Shown: one piece after another, positions 52,037 to 60,752 of the stretch
Numbering within the stretch: position 1 is the stretch's first letter
Layout: each line of letters starts with the position of its first letter
Program-made: the position numbers and the translations under genes
Source of the DNA: G963662605 sp963662605
GTDB lineage: Bacteria; Bacteroidota; Ignavibacteria; Ignavibacteriales; Ignavibacteriaceae
Length of the DNA stretch: 64,000 nt
Direction of reading: 5' to 3'
NCBI GenBank assembly: GCA_963662605.1
Contig: OY759785.1
Coordinates: forward strand, 1,426,001 to 1,490,000
Notes under the pieces: model-generated
Database searches by the model: none
The model's input: only the letters and a program-made list of their open reading frames with translations
Told to the model about the DNA's origin: nothing

Positions 52037-53418
52037 CACATCCGTCCAAAACGTTTAAAATAAAAAGACTACCTCAAACGGTCTAAGAGTCAAAGACAAA
52101 AAGCCGTACATTTGTTTTACAAGGACAAATAAAGAGGTAGTCAATGACAAATGTAACACTATTTTCACAAATATTAGAACTGCTTCCCCGTGAAGTTTTT
52201 GCACAAAGTGTTAAAAAATTTAGAACAGATAAGCACTCCAAAGGAATAAACAGCTGGACTCATCTGGTATCCATGCTATTCTGTCACTTTGGGAAAGCTC
52301 ATTCAATTCGGGATATAACATATGGACTGCGTTCAATCACCGGTAACGCGAATCATCTTGGCATACAGGACAAAATACCCAGCCGTTCCTCGCTGTCCTA
52401 CATCAACGAGCATCGTGACTGGCAAATGTTCAGAGATTTCTACTATCGGTTACTTACCCATTATCAGCAAGAAGATTCTCACCTGAACAGAAAGAAGTTT
52501 ACTACAATTAAGCGAAAAATCTATATGCTCGACTCCACGGTAATTTCCCTGTGCCTGAACGTATTTGACTGGGCAACCTACAGAAATGCGAAGGGAGCCA
52601 TTAAACTCCACACGTTGCTTGATTATGATGGATGCCTTCCCTCCTATATCTTTATGACAGCGGCTTCACAAAACGATGTAAAACACGCTAAATACATGAC
52701 TCTTCCAAAGAAAAGCGTCGTTGTCATGGATCGGGGATATCAGTCATTCCGAATGTTTTGGGAATGGGCAAATCGAGATATATACTTTGTTACCCGATTA
52801 AAAGAAACGATAAATTATCGTAGTCTTGAAGAAAGAGAACTTCCCGTGGATAAACAAGAACATCTTCTTCGTGACGAAATAATTGAACTGACCGAGGAGG
52901 ATTCAAGAAAGGAGTTCCCGGGTAAACTTCGACGGATTGTGGTCTTTAGTGCTACGAGGGGAAAAACAATTGTCTTATTAACGAACAATTTATCTTGGAC
53001 AGCAGCGACTGTTGCAGAGTTGTATAAACAGCGCTGGAGTATTGAAATATTCTTCAAAGAGCTAAAACAACACCTAAAAATCAAATCTTTTATCGGTATA
53101 AATGAAAATGCCATGTGGATACAGATATGGACAGCAATGATAACAATACTTTTGTTGAGGATTATGAAAGAAAAAGCAAAGTTCGATTGGAATCTGTCCA
53201 ATTTAATAGCATTTATTCGCATCAATCTCTTTGTGAAGATAGGTCTTCAATTGTGGTTAGATAATCCGTTTTGGTCTAAAAAAGAAGAAGTTCAACGATT
53301 AGGGCAACTTGAATTGTTTCAAACAGGGGGGATTGTTTAGAAAATGACTTCCCTTTTTTCGTTTTCGCTTTCTTTTCTATGCTTTTTTGCCGTGACTGAT
53401 TTATTTTGGACAGCAGTG
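52037..53418 (+). mobile_element. IS4-type insertion sequence, copy 2 (1382 bp, intact)
   Basis: This is the same element as 12307-13688, in opposite orientation and of identical length. Terminal inverted repeats are CACATCCGTCCAAAAC (left) and, complemented, CACTGCTGTCCAAAAT (right). The 8-bp target duplication is CTGAGTGC at 52029-52036 and 53419-53426. It landed just after the terminator of the giant gene and 73 bases before the HIT gene, reading toward it. Both duplications are matched, so no recombination between the two copies has exchanged flanks. Confidence 0.96.
52144..53340 (+). CDS. IS4-family transposase (copy 2)
   Basis: A 398-residue DDE transposase identical to the product of 12385-13581, with the same catalytic aspartates (MLDSTVIS, VMDRGYQ) and the Y-(2)-R-(3)-E-(6)-K signature in YKQRWSIEIFFKELK. 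No interruption is present. Identity of the protein, of element length and of shadow reading frames indicates very recent spread within this genome. Confidence 0.96.
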   Translation: MTNVTLFSQILELLPREVFAQSVKKFRTDKHSKGINSWTHLVSMLFCHFGKAHSIRDITYGLRSITGNANHLGIQDKIPSRSSLSYINEHRDWQMFRDFYYRLLTHYQQEDSHLNRKKFTTIKRKIYMLDSTVISLCLNVFDWATYRNAKGAIKLHTLLDYDGCLPSYIFMTAASQNDVKHAKYMTLPKKSVVVMDRGYQSFRMFWEWANRDIYFVTRLKETINYRSLEERELPVDKQEHLLRDEIIELTEEDSRKEFPGKLRRIVVFSATRGKTIVLLTNNLSWTAATVAELYKQRWSIEIFFKELKQHLKIKSFIGINENAMWIQIWTAMITILLLRIMKEKAKFDWNLSNLIAFIRINLFVKIGLQLWLDNPFWSKKEEVQRLGQLELFQTGGIV

Positions 53419-53491
53419 CTGAGTGCGGGCAGGTACGAATTTCTGCTGCCGGTATGTTGGCGAAACACGGAAATAGTCTTATTTTACTTGG

Positions 53492-53902
53492 ATGAATTGT
53501 ATATTTTGTGCAATTGCTGAAAAGCAGGCACCGGCAGAAGTGGTATTAGAAACGGAAAAAACGATTTCTTTTTTGGACGTTAATCCGATGAACTATGGTC
53601 ATGTCTTGGTTGTTCCAAAGGAGCATTTTACCGATATGGCAGTATTACCAAATGAAATTATTCCCGAATTATTTCAAACCGCCCAAAAAGTCGCGGTTGC
53701 AATGGTGGACGCTTTGAATGCAGATGGATTTAATATAGTTCTCAATAATGGCCGCGCCGCAGGGCAGTCAATCTTTCACAGCCATATACATGTAATACCC
53801 AGATTTAATACGGATAATTTCGGTATAAAACTCCATTTGAAGAAATACCCGGAGGGTGAATTACCACGGTACGGTACATTAATTCGTAAAAGTTTGCTTT
53901 AG
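53492..53902 (+). CDS. HIT family nucleotide hydrolase/transferase
   Basis: A 136-residue histidine-triad protein. The N-terminal CIFCAIAEKQAPAEVV carries the zinc-site cysteines common in bacterial HIT proteins. The catalytic triad motif is FHSHIHVIPRF, near residue 95. It would hydrolyse phosphoramidate or dinucleoside-type substrates; the physiological one is unknown. It is the first gene of a seven-gene plus-strand cluster and starts 73 bases after the insertion sequence, so its original promoter region may be split or displaced. Confidence 0.93.
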   Translation: MNCIFCAIAEKQAPAEVVLETEKTISFLDVNPMNYGHVLVVPKEHFTDMAVLPNEIIPELFQTAQKVAVAMVDALNADGFNIVLNNGRAAGQSIFHSHIHVIPRFNTDNFGIKLHLKKYPEGELPRYGTLIRKSLL

Positions 53903-53915
53903 GAGAAAATAGTCT

Positions 53916-54329
53916 ATGAATACAAAAATAAGAGTATTAGTCGCGAAAGCAGGTCTTGACGGACACGACCGCGGTGCGAAAGTTATTGCTGCCGCTTTAC
54001 GTGACGCAGGTATGGAAATAATCTATACGGGTCTGCGCCAGACACCGGAAATGATCGTTGAAGCTGCTTTGCAGGAAGATGTTGATGTTATCGGAATAAG
54101 TATATTATCCGGGGCACACATGACGATATTTCCGAAAATCCTCGCGTTGATGAAAGAAAAAGAGTTAACTGACGTGCTTCTGACCGGAGGAGGAATAATT
54201 CCGGAAGAGGATGTCGAAAAATTAAAAGAGATGGGCTGCGGCGAATTGTTTACCCCCGGAGCGTCAACGGTAAATATTGCTGCGTATATTAAGGATTGGG
54301 TAGCTAACCATCCTCGTGTATTAGTGTAA
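53916..54329 (+). CDS. Stand-alone cobalamin-binding domain (methylmalonyl-CoA mutase C-terminal type)
   Basis: A 137-residue B12-binding protein with a Rossmann-like fold. The cobalamin motif DxHxxG is in AKAGLDGHDRGAKVIAAAL; the later SxL and GG parts are ISILSGAHM and VLLTGGGIIPEED. This matches the separate small subunit of two-part methylmalonyl-CoA (or related acyl-CoA) mutases. The matching catalytic subunit is not in the window, and neighbours are heme genes. The exact mutase partner is unknown. It follows the HIT gene by 13 bases. Confidence 0.88.
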   Translation: MNTKIRVLVAKAGLDGHDRGAKVIAAALRDAGMEIIYTGLRQTPEMIVEAALQEDVDVIGISILSGAHMTIFPKILALMKEKELTDVLLTGGGIIPEEDVEKLKEMGCGELFTPGASTVNIAAYIKDWVANHPRVLV

Positions 54330-54349
54330 GTATCATTAGATAAATTTGC

Positions 54350-55300
54350 ATGAAAAAAACAGCGGTAGTTTTATTTAATTTGGGCGGCCCGGATACTCTT
54401 GAGGCTGTCCAGCCATTTTTGGAAAATCTCTTTAACGATCCTGATATTTTTAAACTGCCGTTCCAGAAACAATTCGCGGCTTTTATTTCGAAAAGACGTG
54501 CACCCAAAATTGTTGAAGAGTATAAACTCATCGGTGGCAAGTCGCCAATCGGATATTGGACCGAGTTGCAGCGCTCACTTTTAGAATCAAGGCTCCGGCA
54601 GATTAATCCCTTGCTTGACGTATTTGTTGCCATGCGATACTGGAAACCTCTGACGTCAGAAACTGCTCAATTAGTTGCTGCACGTGGTTACGAAAAAGTT
54701 ATATTACTTCCGTTGTATCCTCATTATTCCATTTCAACGACAGGATCCTCGTATAACGAGTGGAAACGGTGTTTTAAACAAGAATTACAAACAGCATTTA
54801 TCCGTAGTTATCAGGCGAATGAGTTTTACATTAAAGCGCTTAATGCTAAGATTGACGACGGCCTGAAGCTTTTCCCTGAAGAAATACGCAAAGATGTTCA
54901 TCTGGTCTTCAGTGCGCATGGTACGCCGCAAAGCTATGTTAAAAAAGGCGATCCGTACAGCTTTCAGATACAGCAGACCATTTACGAGGTTATGAATGTA
55001 AGGGGCAGTGCGCTTGGTCATTCCGTCTGTTATCAAAGTAAAGTCGGGCCGATGAAATGGCTTGCGCCTTCAACAAGCAGCACAATCGAATCGCTCGCCT
55101 CACAGGGTAAAAAGAATTTGCTGATTATTCCGGTAAGCTTTGTATCCGATCACATCGAAACGTTATTTGAATTGAATATCGAGTACCGCCACATCGCAGA
55201 AAAATGTGGAATAACTAATTATTTTGTCATGCCGGGACTGAACGACTCGCCGAAATTTATTGATGCGTTGTACAGTCTGGTAATAAATCAAGTTGAATAA
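54350..55300 (+). CDS. hemH: Ferrochelatase
   Basis: A 316-residue enzyme that inserts ferrous iron into protoporphyrin (or coproporphyrin) IX. The N-terminus AVVLFNLGGPDTLEAVQPFL, the active-site segment LVFSAHGTPQSYVKKGDPY with the catalytic histidine, and IPVSFVSDHIETLFELNIEY with the conserved glutamate are diagnostic. The gene is followed after only 2 bases by the oxidase gene hemG, so consecutive heme steps are coupled. Whether the pathway runs through protoporphyrin or coproheme cannot be settled from this gene alone. Confidence 0.95.
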   Translation: MKKTAVVLFNLGGPDTLEAVQPFLENLFNDPDIFKLPFQKQFAAFISKRRAPKIVEEYKLIGGKSPIGYWTELQRSLLESRLRQINPLLDVFVAMRYWKPLTSETAQLVAARGYEKVILLPLYPHYSISTTGSSYNEWKRCFKQELQTAFIRSYQANEFYIKALNAKIDDGLKLFPEEIRKDVHLVFSAHGTPQSYVKKGDPYSFQIQQTIYEVMNVRGSALGHSVCYQSKVGPMKWLAPSTSSTIESLASQGKKNLLIIPVSFVSDHIETLFELNIEYRHIAEKCGITNYFVMPGLNDSPKFIDALYSLVINQVE

Positions 55301-55302
55301 GT

Positions 55303-56700
55303 ATGGTAGATTTAGCAACAAAAAAACAAGTTATAGTTTTAGGAGCCGGAGCTTCCGGACTCTCAACGGCATATTGGCTGTATAAGAACGGGTACGATGT
55401 TATCGTGCTTGAGAAGAATGCCGAGGCTGGTGGTTCAATGGAAAGTGTCCGGATGGACGGGTATTTATTCGACAAAGGGCCGAACAGCGGTCTTGAAATA
55501 ACTCCGCTTATCAGAACCCTTGTTACGGATCTGAATCTTACGGATGAAATGGTGTACGCGAACGAGAAGGGCGATAACAGATACATCCTGCGCGATGGTG
55601 AACTTCATCCGCTTCCAATGAATCCTTATTTGTTTCTGAAATCAAAGTTGTTCTCGACCAAGGGGAAACTGAGATTGCTTTTGGAGCCTTTTATTGGAAG
55701 ATCAAACGACGGCTACAACCAGAGCATCTCCGAGTTTGTTGCAAGGCGATTCGGGCAGGAATTCTTAGACTACGCGATCAATCCGTTTGTTGCGGGAGTA
55801 TATGCAGGCAAACCGGATGCGCTGAGTGTTAAATCGTCATTTCCAAAGTTGTACGAATTGGAAGAAAAATACGGCGGTGTTATTGTCGGGACTATCCGTG
55901 GTATTAAGGAGAGAAAGAAAAGGGAAGAAACATCCAAGCAGAGTGCGAAGATGTTCTCGTTTATTCACGGAATGCAATCCCTGCCTAAAGCAATTGCCGC
56001 AAGAATGGGAGAGCGTGTATTCTGTTTATCGGATATTACTAATGTCGCAAAATCAGGCGATCACTATTCGGTAACATTTAACAACGCCGGAATCATGAGA
56101 ACCGTTGAGGCGGATTGTGTTATATCTACCCTCCCGGCATTTGCTTCTTCAAAGATATTTTCCACTTTGATTCCCGATTCGCCACAGTATTTCGAGAGTG
56201 TATATTATCCTCCGGTACTCGTACTAATGGTCGGCTTTAAACAGGAAGATATTAAGCGCCCGCTGGATGGATTCGGATTCCTTATCCCTGAGGTTGAAAA
56301 GAAATCTTTTCTCGGTGCCATATGGAGTTCGGTGCTCTTTCCGGCTCGTGCACCTAAAGAGTCCGAATGCTTTACCTTGTTTATCGGCGGCTCCAGGCAT
56401 GCCGATTTGTTCGAAAAGGGTAAGGATGAGATTATCAAAAAAAGTATAGAAGAATTTAAAGAGATTATGAAGATTGAAGCCGAACCGGAATTTATCGCAT
56501 CACGGTTCTGGCAAAAATCTATACCTCAGTATAATGTTGGGTATATTGAAAAAGAAAACTATTTCGACAAAGTAGAAGAAGAATTCCCGGGATTACTCTT
56601 TAGCGGTAATTTCAGAAGAGGGATTTCCGTTGGCGATTGTATTAAAAACTCCGATGTTGTTTACCAAAAAGCTGCTGATTTTTTAGCAGCTAAAAAATGA
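55303..56700 (+). CDS. hemG: Protoporphyrinogen (or coproporphyrinogen) oxidase, HemY type
   Basis: A 465-residue FAD oxidase that oxidises the porphyrinogen ring before iron insertion. The dinucleotide-binding motif is IVLGAGASGLSTAYWLYKNG, followed by VIVLEKNAEAGG and the family-specific DKGPNSGLEITPL. The C-terminal FAD segment is LLFSGNFRRGISVGDCIKNS. It needs oxygen in most relatives, so its co-occurrence with an [FeFe] hydrogenase suggests a facultative or microaerobic life. It lies between hemH and hemB. Confidence 0.93.
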   Translation: MVDLATKKQVIVLGAGASGLSTAYWLYKNGYDVIVLEKNAEAGGSMESVRMDGYLFDKGPNSGLEITPLIRTLVTDLNLTDEMVYANEKGDNRYILRDGELHPLPMNPYLFLKSKLFSTKGKLRLLLEPFIGRSNDGYNQSISEFVARRFGQEFLDYAINPFVAGVYAGKPDALSVKSSFPKLYELEEKYGGVIVGTIRGIKERKKREETSKQSAKMFSFIHGMQSLPKAIAARMGERVFCLSDITNVAKSGDHYSVTFNNAGIMRTVEADCVISTLPAFASSKIFSTLIPDSPQYFESVYYPPVLVLMVGFKQEDIKRPLDGFGFLIPEVEKKSFLGAIWSSVLFPARAPKESECFTLFIGGSRHADLFEKGKDEIIKKSIEEFKEIMKIEAEPEFIASRFWQKSIPQYNVGYIEKENYFDKVEEEFPGLLFSGNFRRGISVGDCIKNSDVVYQKAADFLAAKK

Positions 56701-56734
56701 TGTTTGATAGATGAATGAATAGTTGAGGTTTAGC

Positions 56735-57706
56735 ATGGCTGAATTGAATATTAAAAGACACAGAAGACTCCGTTATAATCCGTTAGTGCGGGATATGGTG
56801 CGTGAAACGGTATTAACGAAAAATGATCTGATTTATCCGATGTTTGTAGTTCACGGTGAAAACGTGAAGCATGAAATTTCTTCGATGCCGGGCGTGTTTC
56901 AGTTTTCTATTGATAATTTAGTTAAGGAATGCAAAGAAGTTGTCGCGTTAGGTATTCCGGCAATAATTTTATTCGGCATCCCGGAACATAAAGATGAAGT
57001 CGGATCGGAAGCCTACGCGGAGAACGGCATCATTCAGCAGGCAATCCGTGCAATTAAAAAAGAAGTGAAAAATCTACTTGTTATAACCGACGTATGTATG
57101 TGTGAGTATACTTCGCACGGCCACTGCGGTGTTTTGCATGGCGATGAAGTTCTCAACGACGAAACCGTAAATCTTTTGGCAAGAGAAGCGGTATCCCACG
57201 CTGAAGCCGGAGCAGATATGATCGCTCCCTCCGATATGATGGACGGACGCATTTATGCTATCCGCAAAGCGCTGGATTACAAAGGATTTAATAAAATTCC
57301 TATCATGAGTTATGCCGCCAAATATGCATCGGGATACTATGGCCCGTTTAGAGAGGCTGCCGAGTCAACTCCTGCTTTCGGTGACCGCCGTTCACATCAA
57401 ATGGATATAGCCAACACCAACGAAGCGCTTCGGGAAGTTGAGACCGATATTGCTGAAGGTGCGGATATTGTTATGGTAAAACCTGCCGGTGCTTATCTCG
57501 ATGTTATTTACCGGGTAAAGGAAAAATTTGGTATGCCAACGGCTGCCTATCAGGTAAGCGGTGAATACGCGATGATAAAAGCCGCGGCTCAAAATGGCTG
57601 GATTGACGGACAGCGAATCATGCTTGAATCCTTGCTTGCAATTAAGAGAGCCGGAGCGGATATGATTCTTACCTATTTTGCAAAGGATGTTGCAAAGCTC
57701 CTGTAG
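56735..57706 (+). CDS. hemB: Delta-aminolevulinic acid dehydratase (porphobilinogen synthase)
   Basis: A 323-residue enzyme that joins two 5-aminolevulinate molecules to porphobilinogen. The zinc-site motif CMCEYTSHGHCG has the cysteines of the zinc-dependent type. The Schiff-base lysines lie in SYAAKYASGYYGPFREA and MVKPAGAYLDVI. I choose the ATG at 56735-56737, just after TTGAGG; an upstream TTG adds four residues and would bury that site. It follows hemG by 34 bases, within a heme gene cluster. Confidence 0.95.
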   Translation: MAELNIKRHRRLRYNPLVRDMVRETVLTKNDLIYPMFVVHGENVKHEISSMPGVFQFSIDNLVKECKEVVALGIPAIILFGIPEHKDEVGSEAYAENGIIQQAIRAIKKEVKNLLVITDVCMCEYTSHGHCGVLHGDEVLNDETVNLLAREAVSHAEAGADMIAPSDMMDGRIYAIRKALDYKGFNKIPIMSYAAKYASGYYGPFREAAESTPAFGDRRSHQMDIANTNEALREVETDIAEGADIVMVKPAGAYLDVIYRVKEKFGMPTAAYQVSGEYAMIKAAAQNGWIDGQRIMLESLLAIKRAGADMILTYFAKDVAKLL

Positions 57707-57794
57707 TCGGCATAAAATATAAAATCATCAATAAGTTATCGGTAGGCAAAAACAATCAACCATCATGGCATCCCGATATTAACAAGAGAGTAGA

Positions 57795-59270
57795 ATGAAA
57801 ATTGCTTTTGCTTCTTCTGAAGTATATCCATTTGCAAAAACAGGCGGTTTGGGAGATGTCATTGGAGCACTGCCGAAGGCTTTGCGTCAATCCGGCTGTG
57901 ATGTTAAAGTATTTGTCCCCAAATACGCGATTATTGATCATTCCAAATTCGTTTTGACATATGACTGGTCCATAGGTGAAATGCCTATACGTGTCGCGGG
58001 TAAAACCCACAACGTGAATGTTTATATGTCTACTCTTCCCGATTCAAATGTTGAAGTGTATTTCATAGACTGTCCGTTTTTCTTTGACCGCCCGAATATC
58101 TATACCGGCGATCATGATGAGGATGAAAGATTTATTCTCTATTCGAAGGCGGTCATTGAATCACTTCAGAGACTTCAATGGAGACCGGATATCATCCACT
58201 GTAATGATTGGCAGACCGGTTTGATTCCTTTCTATATTAAAGAAAATTACAACTGGGATTATAAATTCTTCGGTGATACTGCCACGGTTATGTCAATTCA
58301 CAATGTAGCCTATCAGGGACGCTTCCCCAAGGAAACCGTTGCAAAAGCTGAGATACGGCCTGAGTTGTATTATCCCAACAGTCCGATTGAAGTGTGGGGT
58401 TCTGTTTGTTTTCTGAAGATAGGTCTGATGTATGCAGATGCGATTAATACGGTAAGTAAAACTTATGCAGAGGAAATCACTACATCCGACAAAGGTATGG
58501 GGCTGCAGGCTGTCCTCCGGTACAGGATAAATGATTTTTACGGAATACTGAACGGCGTGGATTACTCAGTATGGAGCCCGCAGTCGGATAAATATATTCC
58601 ATATCATTTTTCGCCGGAAAATCTTGAAGGCAAACAAAAAAACAAAGAGTATCTGCTGAACAGACTGCACCTTCCGGTTAAGCCGGGTGTTCCGCTCATC
58701 GGTATCGTGTCCAGATTAGTAGATCAAAAGGGATTTGATCTTATTGCCAACAGTCTGAACGAATTAATGCAGTTTAATGCACAATGGATTATTTTGGGTT
58801 CAGGCGACGAACGCCTGGAAGACCTTTTCAGAGGGTTGTCATACGCGTTCCCTGAAAATGTTTCTACGTATATCGGATTTAACAATGAACTATCCCACCT
58901 GATTGAAGCCGGTTCGGATATATTCCTTATGCCTTCGCAATATGAGCCGTGCGGTTTGAATCAGATTTATAGTTTAAAATACGGTACGGTCCCTATTGTT
59001 CGTAAAACGGGCGGACTTGCCGATACGGTTTCCGACTGGCATGAAATGACCCATCTGGGAAAGGATACCGGCGACGGTTTTTCCTTTGTTGATTATAATT
59101 CTTTAGCTCTTGTTTCGACAATAAAACGGGCGCTGGAGTTATACAATCAGAAGGAATCCTGGGGAAGGATAATGCAAAATGGTATGGCACAGGATTTTTC
59201 CTGGGACGTTTCAGCCAAGGAGTATATTGAGCTTTATAAAAAAGCGATTTACAATAGAAGAGTTTTATAA
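57795..59270 (+). CDS. glgA: Glycogen (ADP-glucose) synthase
   Basis: A 491-residue GT5 enzyme that elongates alpha-1,4-glucan from ADP-glucose. The N-terminal donor-binding motif is FAKTGGLGDVIGALPKAL, and the starch-synthase catalytic domain includes IIHCNDWQTGLIPFY. The GT1-type C-terminal domain has GIVSRLVDQKGFDLI and the acidic pair region FLMPSQYEPCGLNQIYSLKYG. It implies glycogen storage; other glg genes are not seen. An 88-base gap separates it from hemB, so it may have its own promoter. Confidence 0.95.
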   Translation: MKIAFASSEVYPFAKTGGLGDVIGALPKALRQSGCDVKVFVPKYAIIDHSKFVLTYDWSIGEMPIRVAGKTHNVNVYMSTLPDSNVEVYFIDCPFFFDRPNIYTGDHDEDERFILYSKAVIESLQRLQWRPDIIHCNDWQTGLIPFYIKENYNWDYKFFGDTATVMSIHNVAYQGRFPKETVAKAEIRPELYYPNSPIEVWGSVCFLKIGLMYADAINTVSKTYAEEITTSDKGMGLQAVLRYRINDFYGILNGVDYSVWSPQSDKYIPYHFSPENLEGKQKNKEYLLNRLHLPVKPGVPLIGIVSRLVDQKGFDLIANSLNELMQFNAQWIILGSGDERLEDLFRGLSYAFPENVSTYIGFNNELSHLIEAGSDIFLMPSQYEPCGLNQIYSLKYGTVPIVRKTGGLADTVSDWHEMTHLGKDTGDGFSFVDYNSLALVSTIKRALELYNQKESWGRIMQNGMAQDFSWDVSAKEYIELYKKAIYNRRVL

Positions 59271-59273
59271 AAC

Positions 59274-60458
59274 ATGAATCCATCTGCACGCGTTATTTTA
59301 CGTAATAAGGAAGAGGGGAGAATACTCAAGGGGCATCAGTGGATATTCAGCAATGAAATAGCTTCCATTGAAGGGGATGTCCAAAATGGGGACTTCACAG
59401 CGGTTTATTCTCACCATAACAATCTGTTAGGGTGTGGATTCTATAATAAAAACTCACTTATTGCGGTTAGATTATTCACCACTGAGGCCGATTTTGATAT
59501 CCATGCTCTATTTTCAGAGAAGTTGAAAAATGCGTATAGTTTAAGAAAAACATTGTTCCCTGAAAGAAACTCTTTCCGTTTTGTATTCAGCGAAAGTGAT
59601 TTCCTCCCCGGATTGATCATTGATAAATATAACGACACATACGTTCTCCAGATAAACTCTGCCGGTATGGAAGCACATAAGGGTACCATTGTTGCAATAC
59701 TTCAACAGGAGTATAAGGCAAAAAACATATTTACCATGCACGATGAGTATTTCAGACGTATGGAGGGACTCGCCGCCGATAATGAGATATTACTTGGAGA
59801 AAAGGGCAGCGAGATCATTTCAGATGGCAAGATCAAGTTCAAAATTGATTTTAATGCAACGCAAAAGACCGGTTTTTTCTTCGATCAAGTAGCAAATAGA
59901 GAGTATATAGAACAATTATCTTTCGGTAAGACTGTTCTGGATGCCTATTGTAATTCCGGCGGTTTTGGATTGCATGCGCTCCATGCAGGCGCGTCTCATG
60001 TAACTTTCGTTGATAGTTCCAGTTCGGAAATTGGGAATGTATCTGAAAACTTATCGCAGAATGGCATTACGGAACAGAACCGTTTTACTATGGTTTGTCA
60101 GGACGTATTCGACTTTCTTGAACAATGCTCTGTTGAAAAGAAAGCATTTGATGTTGTGATGATTGATCCACCGGCCTTCGCAAAAAACAAAAAATCCGTT
60201 AAAACTGCTCTCAAAGGATATGAAAAGCTTTATCGGCTGGCATTACATGTTCTCCGTCCCGGTGGGTTTCTTGTTTCCACTTCATGCTCTCATCATGTTA
60301 CAAAAGATGATTTTCTTCAAACTGCTGCGTTGGCAGCACACCGATTAGGGACACCAATTCAGCTTTTGTATTCTACAAGTGCTTCGCCTGATCATCCGGT
60401 TTTGTTGAGTATGCCTGAGACTGAATATTTAAAGTTTGTTGTTTACCGTAAGTGTTAA
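59274..60458 (+). CDS. rlmI: 23S rRNA m5C methyltransferase, RlmI-like
   Basis: A 394-residue class I SAM-dependent methyltransferase of the RlmI/RlmCD type. An N-terminal PUA domain (about residues 3-75, GRILKGHQWIFSNEIASIEG) is followed by an EEHD-like middle domain. The Rossmann methyltransferase domain has KTGFFFDQVANREYI, VLDAYCNSGGFGLHALHAGA, the DPPAF motif, and STSCSHHVT with the catalytic cysteine. The specific rRNA site (C1962 in E. coli) is from the family. It starts 3 bases after the glgA stop. Confidence 0.9.
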   Translation: MNPSARVILRNKEEGRILKGHQWIFSNEIASIEGDVQNGDFTAVYSHHNNLLGCGFYNKNSLIAVRLFTTEADFDIHALFSEKLKNAYSLRKTLFPERNSFRFVFSESDFLPGLIIDKYNDTYVLQINSAGMEAHKGTIVAILQQEYKAKNIFTMHDEYFRRMEGLAADNEILLGEKGSEIISDGKIKFKIDFNATQKTGFFFDQVANREYIEQLSFGKTVLDAYCNSGGFGLHALHAGASHVTFVDSSSSEIGNVSENLSQNGITEQNRFTMVCQDVFDFLEQCSVEKKAFDVVMIDPPAFAKNKKSVKTALKGYEKLYRLALHVLRPGGFLVSTSCSHHVTKDDFLQTAALAAHRLGTPIQLLYSTSASPDHPVLLSMPETEYLKFVVYRKC

Positions 60459-60697
60459 CATAATCGCTCATCATTTATTTATAGCGCATTTCGACATATC
60501 CCTTCACATGAGCATCAATCTGCTCTAAAAATCCATAACATCATATAACACAACGGGTTACGACTTTCCTCTGCGTCGAACGCAGTGGGGGAGGATTTGT
60601 ACCCAAAAAGCGACATATTCTCAAAATGAAACACCCTTGCTATTTGCCAAAACTGCCGAAATGTTGCGAGAACAGACTAAAAACAAAGAATATTCAT
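60459..60697. other. Intergenic region upstream of the thioester surface protein
   Basis: No gene is seen here. A perfect 6-bp inverted repeat CTGCGT-CGA-ACGCAG at 60570-60584 lies about 140 bases before the predicted transcription start of the next gene, a possible activator site. A purine-rich GTGGGGGAGG follows it. No terminator is evident after rlmI. Confidence 0.4.
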
Positions 60698-60713
60698 CTG
60701 GCATGATTTGTGA
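60698..60713 (+). promoter_or_regulatory. Sigma-54-like -24/-12 promoter of the thioester surface protein
   Basis: CTGGCATGATTTGTGA has a strong -24 half (CTGGCATG) and a weaker -12 half (TGTGA instead of TTGCW), with GG at 60700-60701 and GA at 60712-60713, exactly 10 bases apart. The -24 GG lies 53 bases before the ATG, identical to the spacing at the giant surface-protein gene. The weak -12 half lowers certainty. Confidence 0.42.
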
Positions 60714-60752
60714 AGTTTTATGGCTGTAATCAATTTAATAAAAGGTGTTTTC

